DNA of 64,000 nucleotides from Clostridium jeddahitimonense (GTDB lineage Bacteria > Bacillota > Clostridia > Clostridiales > Clostridiaceae). The stretch lies in contig LM994670.1 of the NCBI GenBank assembly GCA_000753455.2, positions 334,465 to 398,464 on the forward strand, given 5' to 3'. Below are positions 35,198-45,567 of this stretch, one piece after another. Numbering within the stretch: the first letter of the stretch is position 1; every line of letters begins with the position of its first letter. The position numbers and the translations under genes are program-made. The notes beneath the pieces are model-generated. The model did no database searches and was not told the origin of the DNA. It was given only the letters and a program-made list of their open reading frames with translations.

Positions 35198-35882
35198 GTT
35201 TACTAAAGGTGAAGATATAAAATTTATAGGTCACTTAGATCTAATGAGAACTATACAAAGAATAATAAGAAGATCAGGTCTTCCTATAGAGTATTCAAAA
35301 GGGTTCAATCCTCATATGGCATTATCAATAGCACAACCACTTTCTGTTGGAGTTTACTCTGATGGAGAATATTTAGATTTAGTTTTAACTAAAGAATTAA
35401 ATGAAGAGGAAGTAGTAAATACATTAAACGAATTTGCTCCTCCAACAATTAAGTTCATTTGTGCTAAAAGTATAGAAATAATAGAGAATGTAAAAAGATT
35501 ACCTCAAACTATGGCTCTTTTAGATGGTGCTAGATACACTATAAAGGTTAAGTTAAATAGTGAAGAAGGTATAAATGAAGCTATGGATTCTATGCTTAAT
35601 GACAAAGAATTTAATATAGTTAAAAAGACTAAAAAGGGTGAAAAAGAAACTGATATTAAACCTCTTATTAAAGAATTGAAGTATTGGATTAAAGATAATG
35701 AACTTATAATTAATACTCTTATAGCTACAGGAAGTAGAGAAAACTTATCTGCAGACCTTCTTGTAACTTATATTAAGAGCAAAGTTTCAGGAATAAATGA
35801 AGATGCGTTTGTTAATATAAAAAGAGAAGAAATGTATTTATTAAAGAATAATAAGTATGTTCCATTATATAAAGGTATTTAG
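35181..35882 (+). CDS. TIGR03936/DUF2344 family protein
   Basis: A 233-aa partner protein of the preceding radical SAM enzyme. It has the family's N-terminal pattern IKFIGHLDLMRTIQRIIRR followed by GFNPHMALSIAQPLSVG. Start is GTG inside the upstream gene, indicating coupled translation. Some genomes fuse the two proteins. Function is unknown; RNA modification is suspected from the location before rng. Confidence 0.85.
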   Translation: MRYVIKFTKGEDIKFIGHLDLMRTIQRIIRRSGLPIEYSKGFNPHMALSIAQPLSVGVYSDGEYLDLVLTKELNEEEVVNTLNEFAPPTIKFICAKSIEIIENVKRLPQTMALLDGARYTIKVKLNSEEGINEAMDSMLNDKEFNIVKKTKKGEKETDIKPLIKELKYWIKDNELIINTLIATGSRENLSADLLVTYIKSKVSGINEDAFVNIKREEMYLLKNNKYVPLYKGI

Positions 35883-35894
35883 GAAGTAGAAATT

Positions 35895-37328
35895 ATGAAA
35901 GAAGTATTTGTTCTAAATGAAGAAGACTTTTTGAAAATTGCAGTAAAAGAAAATGGGGAATTAGTAGAATGTATTGTAGAAGAACGTTCTACTGACCCTC
36001 AAATTGGTGAGATATACAAAGGTAGAATAAAAAATATTCTACCTTCTATTAATTCGATTTTTATTGATATAGGTTTAGAAAAAGAAGCTTATATGTATTA
36101 TAGTGATGAATTAAAAAGACTAGCTGTTAAAAAAGGTCAAGATATATTAGTTGAAGTTTTGAAGGAACCATTAGGAAATAAAGGTGCTAAGGTGACTCAT
36201 AAAGCAAGTATAGCAGGGAAGTATGCTGTATTAACTTTAGGTAGTGAAGGGATAAAATTATCTAAGAGAATAGCATCATTAGAAGCTAGACAAAGATTGA
36301 CTACACTTATAAAGCCACCAAGAGATGTAGAGGTTCTTTTTAGAACTGATGCTGAGGAGGCTGAAAGTGAAGAAATTTTAAAAGATTTAGATTCTTTACT
36401 TAAAAAGAAAGAACAATTAGAAAGAAAGCTAAATTATTCAACTCATCTAGGAAAGATAGATAGTAATAGTTTAATGGTAAGATTTTTTTCAGAATTAGAT
36501 AATATAAAAACTACTATAGTTTGTGATGATAAAGAGCAGGTAAAAATTATAGAAGAATTTATAAAAAGTAAAGATAATATATCTATGAAATATTATGATG
36601 GACATATAAGTCTCTTTGATTATTATGGGATAGAGAAGGAAATACTAAAGTTAAGACATAAAAAAGTAAACCTAGAGTCAGGTGGATATATAGTTATAGA
36701 TAAAACTGAGGCTATGTATGTTATTGATGTAAATAGTGGTAAGCATACAAAAGCAAGAGATTTTAATAGAACAATATTTGAAACTAATATGGAAGCTGCT
36801 AAAGAAATTGGTAGACAGATTAAACTTAGAAATCTAAGTGGAATAATAGTAGTTGATTTTATTGATATGAGAGATGATAGACAAAGACCTATTGTTATGA
36901 AAACTCTTAAAAAATCTCTAGAGTCTGATAAGGGTAATACAAAAATATATCCTTTCACTGAATTAGACTTAGTACAAATTTCTAGAAGAAGAAAAGGTAA
37001 ATCTATATATGAATACTTAGAAGAGAGTTGTAAAAAGTGTAAGTCTAATGGATATATATTAAAGCTATCTTATTTAGAAAATTTAATTAAAAATGAAATT
37101 TTAAGAGCTTATAGAGAAAATTCAATAAATGATTTTTACATTGAGCTTGATGTAAGCTATAAAGAAAATGTAAAAGAGGATTTAGTTGGATTTTTAACTA
37201 GAATAGATGGATTAGATAAAGAAATTTACTTAAATTTTATAGATAATCTTGAGGGGTATAACCTTGAACCATTGATTTTTGCAAGTCAAAAAGAAAATTA
37301 CCAAAGTTACAAAATAAAAACAGTTTAA
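35895..37328 (+). CDS. rng: Ribonuclease G/E family endoribonuclease
   Basis: A 477-aa RNase that processes 16S rRNA 5' ends and mRNAs. An S1 domain lies at about residues 35-120 (GEIYKGRIKNILPSINSIFI). Catalytic acids are in YVIDVNSGKHTKA and VVDFIDMRDDRQR. The zinc-link motif CKKCKSNG is present. It lacks the long RNase E scaffold tail. It starts 12 nt after the DUF2344 gene. Confidence 0.93.
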   Translation: MKEVFVLNEEDFLKIAVKENGELVECIVEERSTDPQIGEIYKGRIKNILPSINSIFIDIGLEKEAYMYYSDELKRLAVKKGQDILVEVLKEPLGNKGAKVTHKASIAGKYAVLTLGSEGIKLSKRIASLEARQRLTTLIKPPRDVEVLFRTDAEEAESEEILKDLDSLLKKKEQLERKLNYSTHLGKIDSNSLMVRFFSELDNIKTTIVCDDKEQVKIIEEFIKSKDNISMKYYDGHISLFDYYGIEKEILKLRHKKVNLESGGYIVIDKTEAMYVIDVNSGKHTKARDFNRTIFETNMEAAKEIGRQIKLRNLSGIIVVDFIDMRDDRQRPIVMKTLKKSLESDKGNTKIYPFTELDLVQISRRRKGKSIYEYLEESCKKCKSNGYILKLSYLENLIKNEILRAYRENSINDFYIELDVSYKENVKEDLVGFLTRIDGLDKEIYLNFIDNLEGYNLEPLIFASQKENYQSYKIKTV

Positions 37329-37344
37329 AAGTTATATAAATTTC

Positions 37345-37374
37345 TTTACAAGATGAATAAATTTGTGATAAAAT
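37345..37374 (+). promoter_or_regulatory. Promoter of rplU-prp-rpmA
   Basis: TTTACA and TAAAAT are 18 bp apart, with TG upstream of the -10 box. The start should lie near 37381, at the 5' edge of the L21 leader. Confidence 0.6.
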
Positions 37375-37380
37375 GTCATA

Positions 37381-37460
37381 GTGAACCGCACATAGTAAGG
37401 TTTTAATAAAACAAAGTTAAATCTTTGTACCTACATTGGCGAATCCGTAAATAGAGGAGG
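37381..37460 (+). promoter_or_regulatory. L21 ribosomal protein leader
   Basis: The 80-nt leader has the conserved-looking pieces GAACCGCACA, ACCTACATTGGCGAATCCG and the ribosome site GAGGAGG. It resembles the L21 leader family, thought to let excess L21 repress its own operon. Assigned by memory of the motif, not by a covariance search. Confidence 0.7.
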
Positions 37461-37468
37461 TGTTTTTA

Positions 37469-37780
37469 ATGTACGCAGTATTAACTACAGGAGGAAAACA
37501 ATACAAAGTTAGCGAAGGAGACGTAATATACGTTGAAAAGCTAAATGTAGAAGTTGACTCAAACGTTGAATTAACAGAAGTATTAGCAGTTTCAAATGGT
37601 GAAACTTTAAAAGTTGGTACACCAGTTGTAGAAGGTGCTAAAGTTGTGGCTAAGGTAGTTGCTCAAGGTAAAGCTAAGAAAATAACAGTTTTCAAGTATA
37701 AGGCTAAGAAGGACTACAGAAGAAAGAACGGTCACAGACAACCTTACACTAAGTTAGTAATCGAAAAAATCGAAGCTTAA
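37469..37780 (+). CDS. rplU: 50S ribosomal protein L21
   Basis: A 103-aa ribosomal protein beginning [18 protein letters not shown], with the C-terminal [19 protein letters not shown] signature. I chose the ATG eight bases after GAGGAGG; an in-frame GTG nine bases upstream overlaps that site and is unlikely. It is followed by prp and rpmA. Confidence 0.98.
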   Translation: MYAVLTTGGKQYKVSEGDVIYVEKLNVEVDSNVELTEVLAVSNGETLKVGTPVVEGAKVVAKVVAQGKAKKITVFKYKAKKDYRRKNGHRQPYTKLVIEKIEA

Positions 37781-37789
37781 TTATAAGTT

Positions 37790-38164
37790 ATGATTAGAGT
37801 TACTATTTTACAAAAAGGTAATATATCTCTTGGATTTAAGATATCAGGTCATGCTTTATCAAGAGAGGAAATTGAGAACACTATTGGTGATGCATATGAT
37901 TTAATATGTAATTCAGTTTCTGTTTTATCTCAAGGTGCTGTAATAGGCATGGAGGAGGTTTTAAAACTTCCAGTAAAGTATGAAATAAATGATGGATACT
38001 TATCTTTAAATTTATCTGGACTTAAAGAAGATGAGATAGAAAAAGGGCAAGTTTTACTTAAGACTTTTGAAAAGTCTATGGAAAGCTTAATGATGTCCTT
38101 AGAAGCTAGTTTTGGTAAAAATAAACGAAATAAATATATAAGTTTGAAAAACGAGGAGGTGTAA
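37790..38164 (+). CDS. prp: Ribosomal-processing cysteine protease Prp
   Basis: A 124-aa protease that removes the N-terminal extension of L27 in Firmicutes. The catalytic His lies in ISGHAL and the catalytic Cys in [12 protein letters not shown]. It lies between rplU and rpmA as usual, and its stop overlaps the rpmA start (TAATG). Its substrate's extension is visible in the next gene. Confidence 0.92.
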   Translation: MIRVTILQKGNISLGFKISGHALSREEIENTIGDAYDLICNSVSVLSQGAVIGMEEVLKLPVKYEINDGYLSLNLSGLKEDEIEKGQVLLKTFEKSMESLMMSLEASFGKNKRNKYISLKNEEV

Positions 38165-38469
38165 TGGATATGTTAATGATGAACCTTCAATTATTTGCCC
38201 ACAAAAAAGGGGTAGGTAGCTCAAAGAATGGTAGAGACTCTCATTCAAAAAGATTAGGTGCTAAGGCTGCAGACGGAGAATTCGTTTTAGCTGGAAACAT
38301 TCTATACAGACAAAGAGGAACTAAGATTCACCCAGGTGTTAACGTAGGTAAGGGTGGAGATGATACTCTATTTGCTAAAGAAGACGGAATCGTTAAATTC
38401 GAAAGAATGGGTAGAGACAAGAAAAAGGTTTCTATTTATCCTGTAGAAGTTCAAGAAATAGCAGAATAA
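38164..38469 (+). CDS. rpmA: 50S ribosomal protein L27 with cleavable N-terminal extension
   Basis: A 101-aa ribosomal protein. The leader MNLQLFA is cut by Prp before [14 protein letters not shown], exposing the mature N-terminus near the peptidyl transferase centre. GGAGG lies 4 nt before the first ATG and 10 nt before an in-frame ATG at 38170. Either start keeps the cleavage site. A strong terminator follows. Confidence 0.97.
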   Translation: MDMLMMNLQLFAHKKGVGSSKNGRDSHSKRLGAKAADGEFVLAGNILYRQRGTKIHPGVNVGKGGDDTLFAKEDGIVKFERMGRDKKKVSIYPVEVQEIAE

Positions 38470-38479
38470 TTTATATAAT

Positions 38480-38505
38480 AAAAGCACCCATTGGGTGCTT
38501 TTATT
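38480..38505 (+). terminator. Terminator of rplU-prp-rpmA
   Basis: AAAAGCACCC pairs perfectly with GGGTGCTTTT across ATT, followed by ATT. Confidence 0.9.
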
Positions 38506-38518
38506 AATATGCTTAAAT

Positions 38519-38613
38519 AATTAAAAGTTTAAAATTAAGAATTAAGAATTAGCGATAAAATTCCGTAGGATTTTTCACATTAATTCTTCATTTTTAATTC
38601 TTAATTTTCAATT
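38519..38613. repeat. 95-bp imperfect palindrome
   Basis: The arms are built of AATTAAGAATTAAGAATTAG-type units and their reverse complement. The centre is a second palindrome, AAAATTCCGTAGGATTTTT. It has no coding content. It looks like a non-autonomous repeat or a large RNA hairpin. Confidence 0.65.
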
Positions 38614-38682
38614 ATAAAAATTAGTAAGTTATGGCATAATAAAAGATAAGTTATTATGTTTATATATACTTAGGAGGTATAG

Positions 38683-39972
<1,290 letters not shown>

Positions 39973-39986
39973 GAGGAAAATATTAT

Positions 39987-40292
39987 ATGATTACAGGAAA
40001 GCAAAGAGCTTATTTAAGAGGATTAGCTAATACTATGGATCCTATATTCCAAATAGGTAAAAACGGTATAGAAGAGGCATTTTTGAATCAATTAGAAGAG
40101 GCTTTAGAAGCTAGAGAACTTATAAAGATAAAGGTTTTAGAGAATAGTGGATTAGGTGCTAGAGAAGCTTCTGATGAAATATGCAGAAAGATAGGTTGTG
40201 AAGGAATTCAAGCTATAGGTAGCAAGATAGTATTATACAAAAAGTCTGAAAAGAAGCCTAAAATAGAAATACCACAAGGAAATAGAAAATAA
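39987..40292 (+). CDS. yhbY: YhbY-family CRM-domain RNA-binding protein
   Basis: A 101-aa CRM-domain protein tied to 50S precursor binding. Family motifs LRGLANTMDPIFQIGKNG and the GxxG-like loop near NSGLGARE are seen, with IGSKIVLYK at the end of the domain. It sits between obg and nadD as in many Firmicutes, 14 nt after obg. Confidence 0.9.
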   Translation: MITGKQRAYLRGLANTMDPIFQIGKNGIEEAFLNQLEEALEARELIKIKVLENSGLGAREASDEICRKIGCEGIQAIGSKIVLYKKSEKKPKIEIPQGNRK

Positions 40293-40294
40293 TC

Positions 40295-40906
40295 ATGAAA
40301 CGCTATGGCATAATGGGTGGTACTTTTAATCCTATTCACTTAGCACATCTTTATATTGCATATGAGGCTAAAGAACAATTAGATTTAGATACTATAATAT
40401 TTATGCCAGCAGGTAATCCACCACATAAAAAGAATAAGTCTATTATAGATTCATCATTCAGACTTGAAATGGTTAATCTTGCTATAGAAGGTTATAAAGA
40501 TTTTATGGTTAGTAATTATGAAGTTGAAAAGCAAGGACTTAGTTTTACTTATGAAACATTAAAGACATTAAAGCGGGATGATGTAGAACTATATTTTATT
40601 GCAGGTGGAGATTCTCTAATGGATATTGAAAAGTGGAGAAATCCAGATCAGATACTAGAAGATTGTAACTTTGTTGTTTTTAATAGAGGGAAATTTTCAA
40701 TAGAAGAATTAGAAAAGCAAAAGATTAAACTAGAAGAAAAATATAATGCAAATATAATTCTTTTAAATGTAGCTAATATTGATATTTCATCTTCAATGAT
40801 TAGAGAAAGATTGGAAGAAGGAAAGAGAGTTGATTTCTTTCTTCCAAATAAAGTTTTAAAGTATATAGTCGATAATAGGTTATATGAGGGGGATTTAAAT
40901 GATTAG
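40295..40906 (+). CDS. nadD: Nicotinate-nucleotide adenylyltransferase
   Basis: A 203-aa NAD-synthesis enzyme joining NaMN and ATP. The nucleotidyltransferase motif is GIMGGTFNPIHLAHL, and the C-terminal ISSSMIRERL carries the ATP-binding SxxxxR pattern. It starts 2 nt after yhbY and overlaps yqeK by 8 nt, so it is translationally coupled. Confidence 0.95.
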   Translation: MKRYGIMGGTFNPIHLAHLYIAYEAKEQLDLDTIIFMPAGNPPHKKNKSIIDSSFRLEMVNLAIEGYKDFMVSNYEVEKQGLSFTYETLKTLKRDDVELYFIAGGDSLMDIEKWRNPDQILEDCNFVVFNRGKFSIEELEKQKIKLEEKYNANIILLNVANIDISSSMIRERLEEGKRVDFFLPNKVLKYIVDNRLYEGDLND

Positions 40907-41474
40907 CATCTATGAAATGAATAAATATCTTAAAGAAAATCTTATTGAAAATAGATATAATCATACTGTTGGAGTAGTAAATACAGCGATAGAATTAGCA
41001 GAAATACATGGTGAAAATAAGTTTAAAGCTGAGATAGCAGCATTATCTCATGATATAGCTAAAAACATGAAAGTAACCGATTTAAAAAAGTTAATAGATG
41101 AGGAAGGGATAAGCCTAACTATTGACGAAGAAAAGAATATGGAGTTATGGCATGCTATAGTTGCACCTATATTAGGAAAGAAAGTATTTAAGATAGAAGA
41201 TGATGAGATATTAAGTGCTATGAGATGGCATACAACTGGAAAAGAAAATATGAGTAGGTTAGATAAAATAATATACTTAGCAGACTTAATTGAACCATCC
41301 AGAAAGTTTAATGGTATAGATGAATTAAGAAAAGTAGCTAAAGAGGATATAGATTTAGCTATGGTAAAAGCATTAACGCACACTATTAAATATTTACTTG
41401 ATAGAAATTTGGCAATAGATGGGAATACTTTTAAGGCTAGAAATTATTTATTGTATAACAATGTAAAATTATAA
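40899..41474 (+). CDS. yqeK: YqeK-type HD-domain hydrolase
   Basis: A 191-aa HD phosphohydrolase. Members of this family cleave Ap4A symmetrically. The metal motif HDIAKNM (in LSHDIAKN) and upstream RYNHTVGVV histidine are present, with AMRWHTTGKENMSRLDKIIYLAD later. It follows nadD by overlap, the conserved arrangement. Confidence 0.9.
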   Translation: MISIYEMNKYLKENLIENRYNHTVGVVNTAIELAEIHGENKFKAEIAALSHDIAKNMKVTDLKKLIDEEGISLTIDEEKNMELWHAIVAPILGKKVFKIEDDEILSAMRWHTTGKENMSRLDKIIYLADLIEPSRKFNGIDELRKVAKEDIDLAMVKALTHTIKYLLDRNLAIDGNTFKARNYLLYNNVKL

Positions 41475-41497
41475 TTTTATGTTACGAGGGGGTTATT

Positions 41498-42832
41498 ATG
41501 GCGGGTAATGGCGATAAAGATAGACCTAAAAAAGATTCGAGGCTTATAACTAAAAGTGCTAGGGAAGAATTTGAAAGAAAAAGAGAGCTTAGAAAAAAGG
41601 CAAAAAGAAGAGCTAGAACTAGGATGGTAATAGTTATTCTTATCTTCTTATTATTGCTTATAATTTCTACAATGTTTTTTTCGGTAATATCATTTATTAC
41701 AGCATTAAAGAAAAATGATTTACAATCAGGAATAACACCTAGAAAAAATGAACCAGTGAATATTCTTATATTAGGAATGGATATAGGAGATGCTGATCAA
41801 GAGGAAAATAAGTCTATAAGAAGAACTGATACAATGATGGTTCTTAACTATAATCCAAATACTAAAAAGATTAATATTGTATCTATTCCAAGAGATACAT
41901 TAATACAAGTAGATGCTTATGATGAATATGGTAACCTAAGACCTTATTGGAAGATTAACAACGCTTATGTTTTAGGTGGAGAAGAAGAAGTTATAAAGCA
42001 TGTTGAATCACTTTTAGAAACAACTATAAACTATATAGTAGAGATAGATTATAATGCATTTAGAAACTTTATAGATGCTATTGGTGGAGTTGATATGTAT
42101 ATTGAGCAACAAATGGATTATGATGATGATGCTCAAGACTTGCATATTCACTTTAATCAAGGTGAAACTGTTCATTTAGATGGTGAGAAAGCTGAAGAAT
42201 TCTTTAGATGGAGAAAGAATAATGATGGTACTGGATTTGTTGATGGAGATTTAGGTAGAATAAGAAATCAACAAGCATTTATGAAACAAGTATTGAAAAA
42301 GTGTTTAAATCCAACTATTGTGTTTAAGCTACCTAAGATTTTAGATGTTGTTAAAGAAAGTATAGATACAAATATGCCTGGTGATAAGATGGTATCATAT
42401 GGATTAAAATTCTTAACGAACTCTGGAATATCAATGAATACACTTCAAGGATATGATGAGATAATATATGATGAATATTTCTTAGTTGTTGAATCAGGTA
42501 TGAATAGAGAAATTTTAGCTGCAATAAAATCAGGTGAAGTTTTATCTGAAGATAAATCAAGATCAGATTATAATATTTTAGTTCTTAATGGTACTAGAAT
42601 AAATGGTTTAGCAGGGAATGTTAAATCAGAGATGGAGTCTATAGGATATTCTGGTATAGTAGTAGACAATGCTGAGAAGAGATCTAAATCTATAATAATG
42701 TGTGATGACAAAGATTTAAAAGAGCAATTAAAGATTGATACTGGAATTAATAACTTCAAAAAGAATAATAATGAGGAATACGGCAATTATGATGCTGTAA
42801 TAATTCTAGGAGAAGACTTTGATGCATTTTAA
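41498..42832 (+). CDS. LytR-CpsA-Psr (LCP) cell-wall glycopolymer ligase
   Basis: A 444-aa membrane enzyme that attaches anionic polymers to peptidoglycan. Basic cytoplasmic N-terminus (RKKAKRRARTR), TM helix about 43-67, the LCP domain with ILGMDIGD, RRTDTMMVL, SIPRDTLIQV and LGRIRNQQAF. A C-terminal LytR_C domain starts near DYNILVLNGTRINGLAG. It sits after yqeK, where rsfS often follows; no rsfS is seen next to it. Confidence 0.93.
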   Translation: MAGNGDKDRPKKDSRLITKSAREEFERKRELRKKAKRRARTRMVIVILIFLLLLIISTMFFSVISFITALKKNDLQSGITPRKNEPVNILILGMDIGDADQEENKSIRRTDTMMVLNYNPNTKKINIVSIPRDTLIQVDAYDEYGNLRPYWKINNAYVLGGEEEVIKHVESLLETTINYIVEIDYNAFRNFIDAIGGVDMYIEQQMDYDDDAQDLHIHFNQGETVHLDGEKAEEFFRWRKNNDGTGFVDGDLGRIRNQQAFMKQVLKKCLNPTIVFKLPKILDVVKESIDTNMPGDKMVSYGLKFLTNSGISMNTLQGYDEIIYDEYFLVVESGMNREILAAIKSGEVLSEDKSRSDYNILVLNGTRINGLAGNVKSEMESIGYSGIVVDNAEKRSKSIIMCDDKDLKEQLKIDTGINNFKKNNNEEYGNYDAVIILGEDFDAF

Positions 42833-42849
42833 AAAAAATATGATTTTTT

Positions 42850-42920
42850 AGTGGCAAATGACAAGTGACAAGTGGCAAATTTAAATTATAGACACTATAA
42901 CTTGCCATTTGTCATTTTAC
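42850..42920. repeat. GTGACAAGTGGCAA-type palindromic element
   Basis: The left half carries repeated units (TGGCAAATGACAAGTGACAA). The right half (AACTTGCCATTTGTCATTTT) is their reverse complement. It lies between the LCP gene and the pseudouridine synthase and may act as a terminator. It resembles the element near 33.1 kb. Confidence 0.6.
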
Positions 42921-42971
42921 ATTTTCCATTGTTTTTACTTGGTAAAGATGAAGTTGCATAAGGAGGTAAAG

Positions 42972-43868
42972 GTGAGTACTTTAGAAAGAGTTGTACATAA
43001 AGAATTTGAAGGAATGAAGATAAGGGAATTTCTTAAATTTCATATGGGATTATCTTCAAGACTTATAAGAGGTGCATCTATAGATAAAAGAATTTTTGTA
43101 AATGATGTTGCTGTAAAAATGAATTACGTATTAAAAGATAATGATAAGATAGTTATTAATCTAGCTAAGAAGGAAAGTCAAAATATTGAACCTGAAAAGA
43201 TAGATTTAGATATTGTTTATGAAGATAAAGATATAATAGTTATCAATAAAAGACCTAATATGGTAGTTCATCCAACTAAAAGATACCAATCAGGTACATT
43301 AGCTAATGGGCTTTTATATTATTTTAAAGAAACAGGACAAGATTGTATAGTAAGACTTGTAAGTCGTCTTGATATGGATACATCAGGACTTATAATAGTT
43401 GCCAAAAATCAATATGCACATATGGAATTATCAAAAGAGATGCAAGAGAATAACGTAGAAAAGAGGTATTTAGCAGTTGTTCACGGCCACCTTGAAAATT
43501 CTGAAGGAACTATAGACTTACCAATATATAGACCAGAAGAAGAAGGCGCTATAAGAAGAGTTATAGACGAAAGAGGGCAAAGAAGTATAACTCATTATAA
43601 GGTAGTTGAAAGATTAAAAGATGCTGATGTTGTTGAGTGTTTATTAGAAACAGGAAGAACGCATCAGATAAGAGTTCACTTAAAGGCTCTAGGCCATCCA
43701 ATTTATGGAGATACATTATACGGTTATGAAGATGATAATAAGTATATGAAAAGACAAGCGCTACATGCTTATGGATTAGATTTTAAATCACCAAGAACTA
43801 AAGAAGAACTATCATTAAGAGCAAACTTACCAGAAGATATTCAAGAATTATTGAAAGCCTTGAAATAG
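42972..43868 (+). CDS. RluD-family pseudouridine synthase
   Basis: A 298-aa RNA-modifying enzyme. An S4 RNA-binding domain covers residues 1-75, followed by the catalytic motif RLDMDTSGLI with the essential Asp, then TGRTHQIRVHLKALGHPI. I chose the GTG five bases after AGGAGG. An upstream ATG at 42909 would add residues lying in the repeat element. The exact target uridine is not known from sequence. Confidence 0.9.
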   Translation: MSTLERVVHKEFEGMKIREFLKFHMGLSSRLIRGASIDKRIFVNDVAVKMNYVLKDNDKIVINLAKKESQNIEPEKIDLDIVYEDKDIIVINKRPNMVVHPTKRYQSGTLANGLLYYFKETGQDCIVRLVSRLDMDTSGLIIVAKNQYAHMELSKEMQENNVEKRYLAVVHGHLENSEGTIDLPIYRPEEEGAIRRVIDERGQRSITHYKVVERLKDADVVECLLETGRTHQIRVHLKALGHPIYGDTLYGYEDDNKYMKRQALHAYGLDFKSPRTKEELSLRANLPEDIQELLKALK

Positions 43869-43958
43869 AAGATTTTTAATATGAAAACATATTTCGAGGT
43901 TGGATTAAATCTTTTATACTTAAAGATGAAAAGATTCCTCTTTGGAGTGATGAAAAGT

Positions 43959-43996
43959 AAAAGACTGAGATAGGTATTTCTATCACAGTCTTTTTT
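43959..43996 (+). terminator. Terminator after pseudouridine synthase
   Basis: GACTG/CAGTC and GATAG/CTATC stems are stacked with one A-A mismatch, followed by six T. Confidence 0.85.
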
Positions 43997-44047
43997 ATGT
44001 AAGACAATATTTCTTTTTTTTGACAAAGGAAAATTTTTATCTTAAAC

Positions 44048-44124
44048 GAAGTTGAATATTTCTCTTAGCTAAGCTAATATTTCTTTTCAAGAAGTGAACA
44101 TTTATCCTGTTAGCAAAGCTAATA
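44048..44124. repeat. Two degenerate tandem repeats of about 33 nt
   Basis: Units at 44048-44079 and 44091-44124 share GAAGT, ATTT and TTAGC(T/A)AAGCTAATA, with a period of 43 nt. A weaker third copy may precede them. They lie just 3' of dacF and have no coding potential. Confidence 0.55.
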
Positions 44125-44127
44125 ATT

Positions 44128-45411
44128 TTATATATTTAAGTTATATTTCTTTCTCATAAAATCTCTTTTTTTATTAATTTTTCTTTTACATATATAAAGA
44201 TATATAGCTAAAGAAATAATTAATATTACAATTACAGCAATAACTATTTTATTAGATATGAACTTATTAAATGTATTTTCTATTTTTATTTTTGCTGTAT
44301 ATTCTCTATCAATTCCGCTTAAAAGTTCTAAGGTAGTATATTTTTCACCATTAACAATAAGTGTAGCATTAAATAGTACGTCACCTTTTTTTATAGAACT
44401 CTCAGAATAATCTTTATCAGCATAATTAAATGCTGTTGTAACATTTGGATCTTGTCCTGCTGACAAAGTATAGTAGATATCTTTATTAGTTACTAAAGGA
44501 ATTGATGTATTATCACTTATTTGATATTCTCCGACAATATCACCTTTGTTAAATAATTTAACTGAGTCAAAGTTTTCAAATCCCCAATCGAATAATTGCC
44601 CAACACTTGTATATTGAGTATCTTTATTATATGCATTTAAAAATGAAGCGACTAATACTTCCTCATCTTTAACAGCTGTAGCTACATATGTATGGTTAGC
44701 TTCTGGAGTCCATCCAGTCTTACCGCAGTATATATTTTCATAATACCATTGAGACCAATCTACATAGCAATTGTTTCTATTTGTAGCCCACTTTTCAGTA
44801 CCATCTGAATATGGGTGATTTACGTATTTATATGATATAATTCTTGATATTCTGCAAAAGTCATCAAAATTTAATGCGAAACGCATAATTTTAGCCATAT
44901 CATTAGCTGTTGTAAGATGCCCTTCTTCATGTAGACCACTTGGGTTTTTAAAGATTGTATTAGTACAGCCTAGTTCTTTAGCTCTTTCAGTCATAAGCTT
45001 TCCAAATTCAGCATTTGAACCAGCGACGAATTCAGCAAGAGCTTCAGCACAATCATTAGCTGATTCTAATAACATAGCTATTAGTAACTCTTCAACAGTA
45101 TAGACTTCTCCCTCTCTTATACCGATTGCAGAACCATCAACTAAAGGAGGGTTTGTACCTATAGTAACCTTATCATCTAATTTAGTGTTTTCTAATACTA
45201 CTATAGCCGTCATAACTTTAGTTATTGATGCAGGTTCATATTGAACATCAGCATTTTGCGAATAGAGTACTTCTCCTGATTTTCCATCCATTAAAACTAC
45301 ACCTTGTGCTTCTAAAAGTGGCACTGCATGTGTATTTATACTTGTAATATTTGTTATTAAAATGGTACAAATGAACAGTAATGGTAGGAGTTTTGTTAAA
45401 AGTTTTTTCAT
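44128..45411 (-). CDS. D-alanyl-D-alanine carboxypeptidase (DacF/PBP5 type)
   Basis: A 427-aa exported serine carboxypeptidase that trims peptidoglycan stem peptides. Signal peptide at residues 1-29. Active-site motifs are Ser62-x-x-Lys65 (PASITK), SAND and CGKTGWTPEA. The C-terminal end has a TM helix (IVIAVIVILIISLAIYLYIC) and a basic tail, so it is membrane-anchored. I chose the ATG with GGGGAGAAC upstream; the ATG seven codons earlier lacks one. Confidence 0.93.
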   Translation of the reverse strand: MKKLLTKLLPLLFICTILITNITSINTHAVPLLEAQGVVLMDGKSGEVLYSQNADVQYEPASITKVMTAIVVLENTKLDDKVTIGTNPPLVDGSAIGIREGEVYTVEELLIAMLLESANDCAEALAEFVAGSNAEFGKLMTERAKELGCTNTIFKNPSGLHEEGHLTTANDMAKIMRFALNFDDFCRISRIISYKYVNHPYSDGTEKWATNRNNCYVDWSQWYYENIYCGKTGWTPEANHTYVATAVKDEEVLVASFLNAYNKDTQYTSVGQLFDWGFENFDSVKLFNKGDIVGEYQISDNTSIPLVTNKDIYYTLSAGQDPNVTTAFNYADKDYSESSIKKGDVLFNATLIVNGEKYTTLELLSGIDREYTAKIKIENTFNKFISNKIVIAVIVILIISLAIYLYICKRKINKKRDFMRKKYNLNI

Positions 45412-45567
45412 ATAGTTCTCCCCACATATCAATTATTTTACTAAATTATTTTAACAAAAATAACAAATTTATTCTATAGCAAATTAACTTTTACAATGTA
45501 AAAGTTTAAATTACATAAAAATGTTAATAATATTAGATATTATTTCTTAATAAGGAGAAATTTAAAA

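Noticed and set aside
42909..42971. Longer N-terminus for the RluD-type protein
   Set aside because: The residues fall at the edge of the repeat element. The GTG at 42972 has AGGAGG in the right place.
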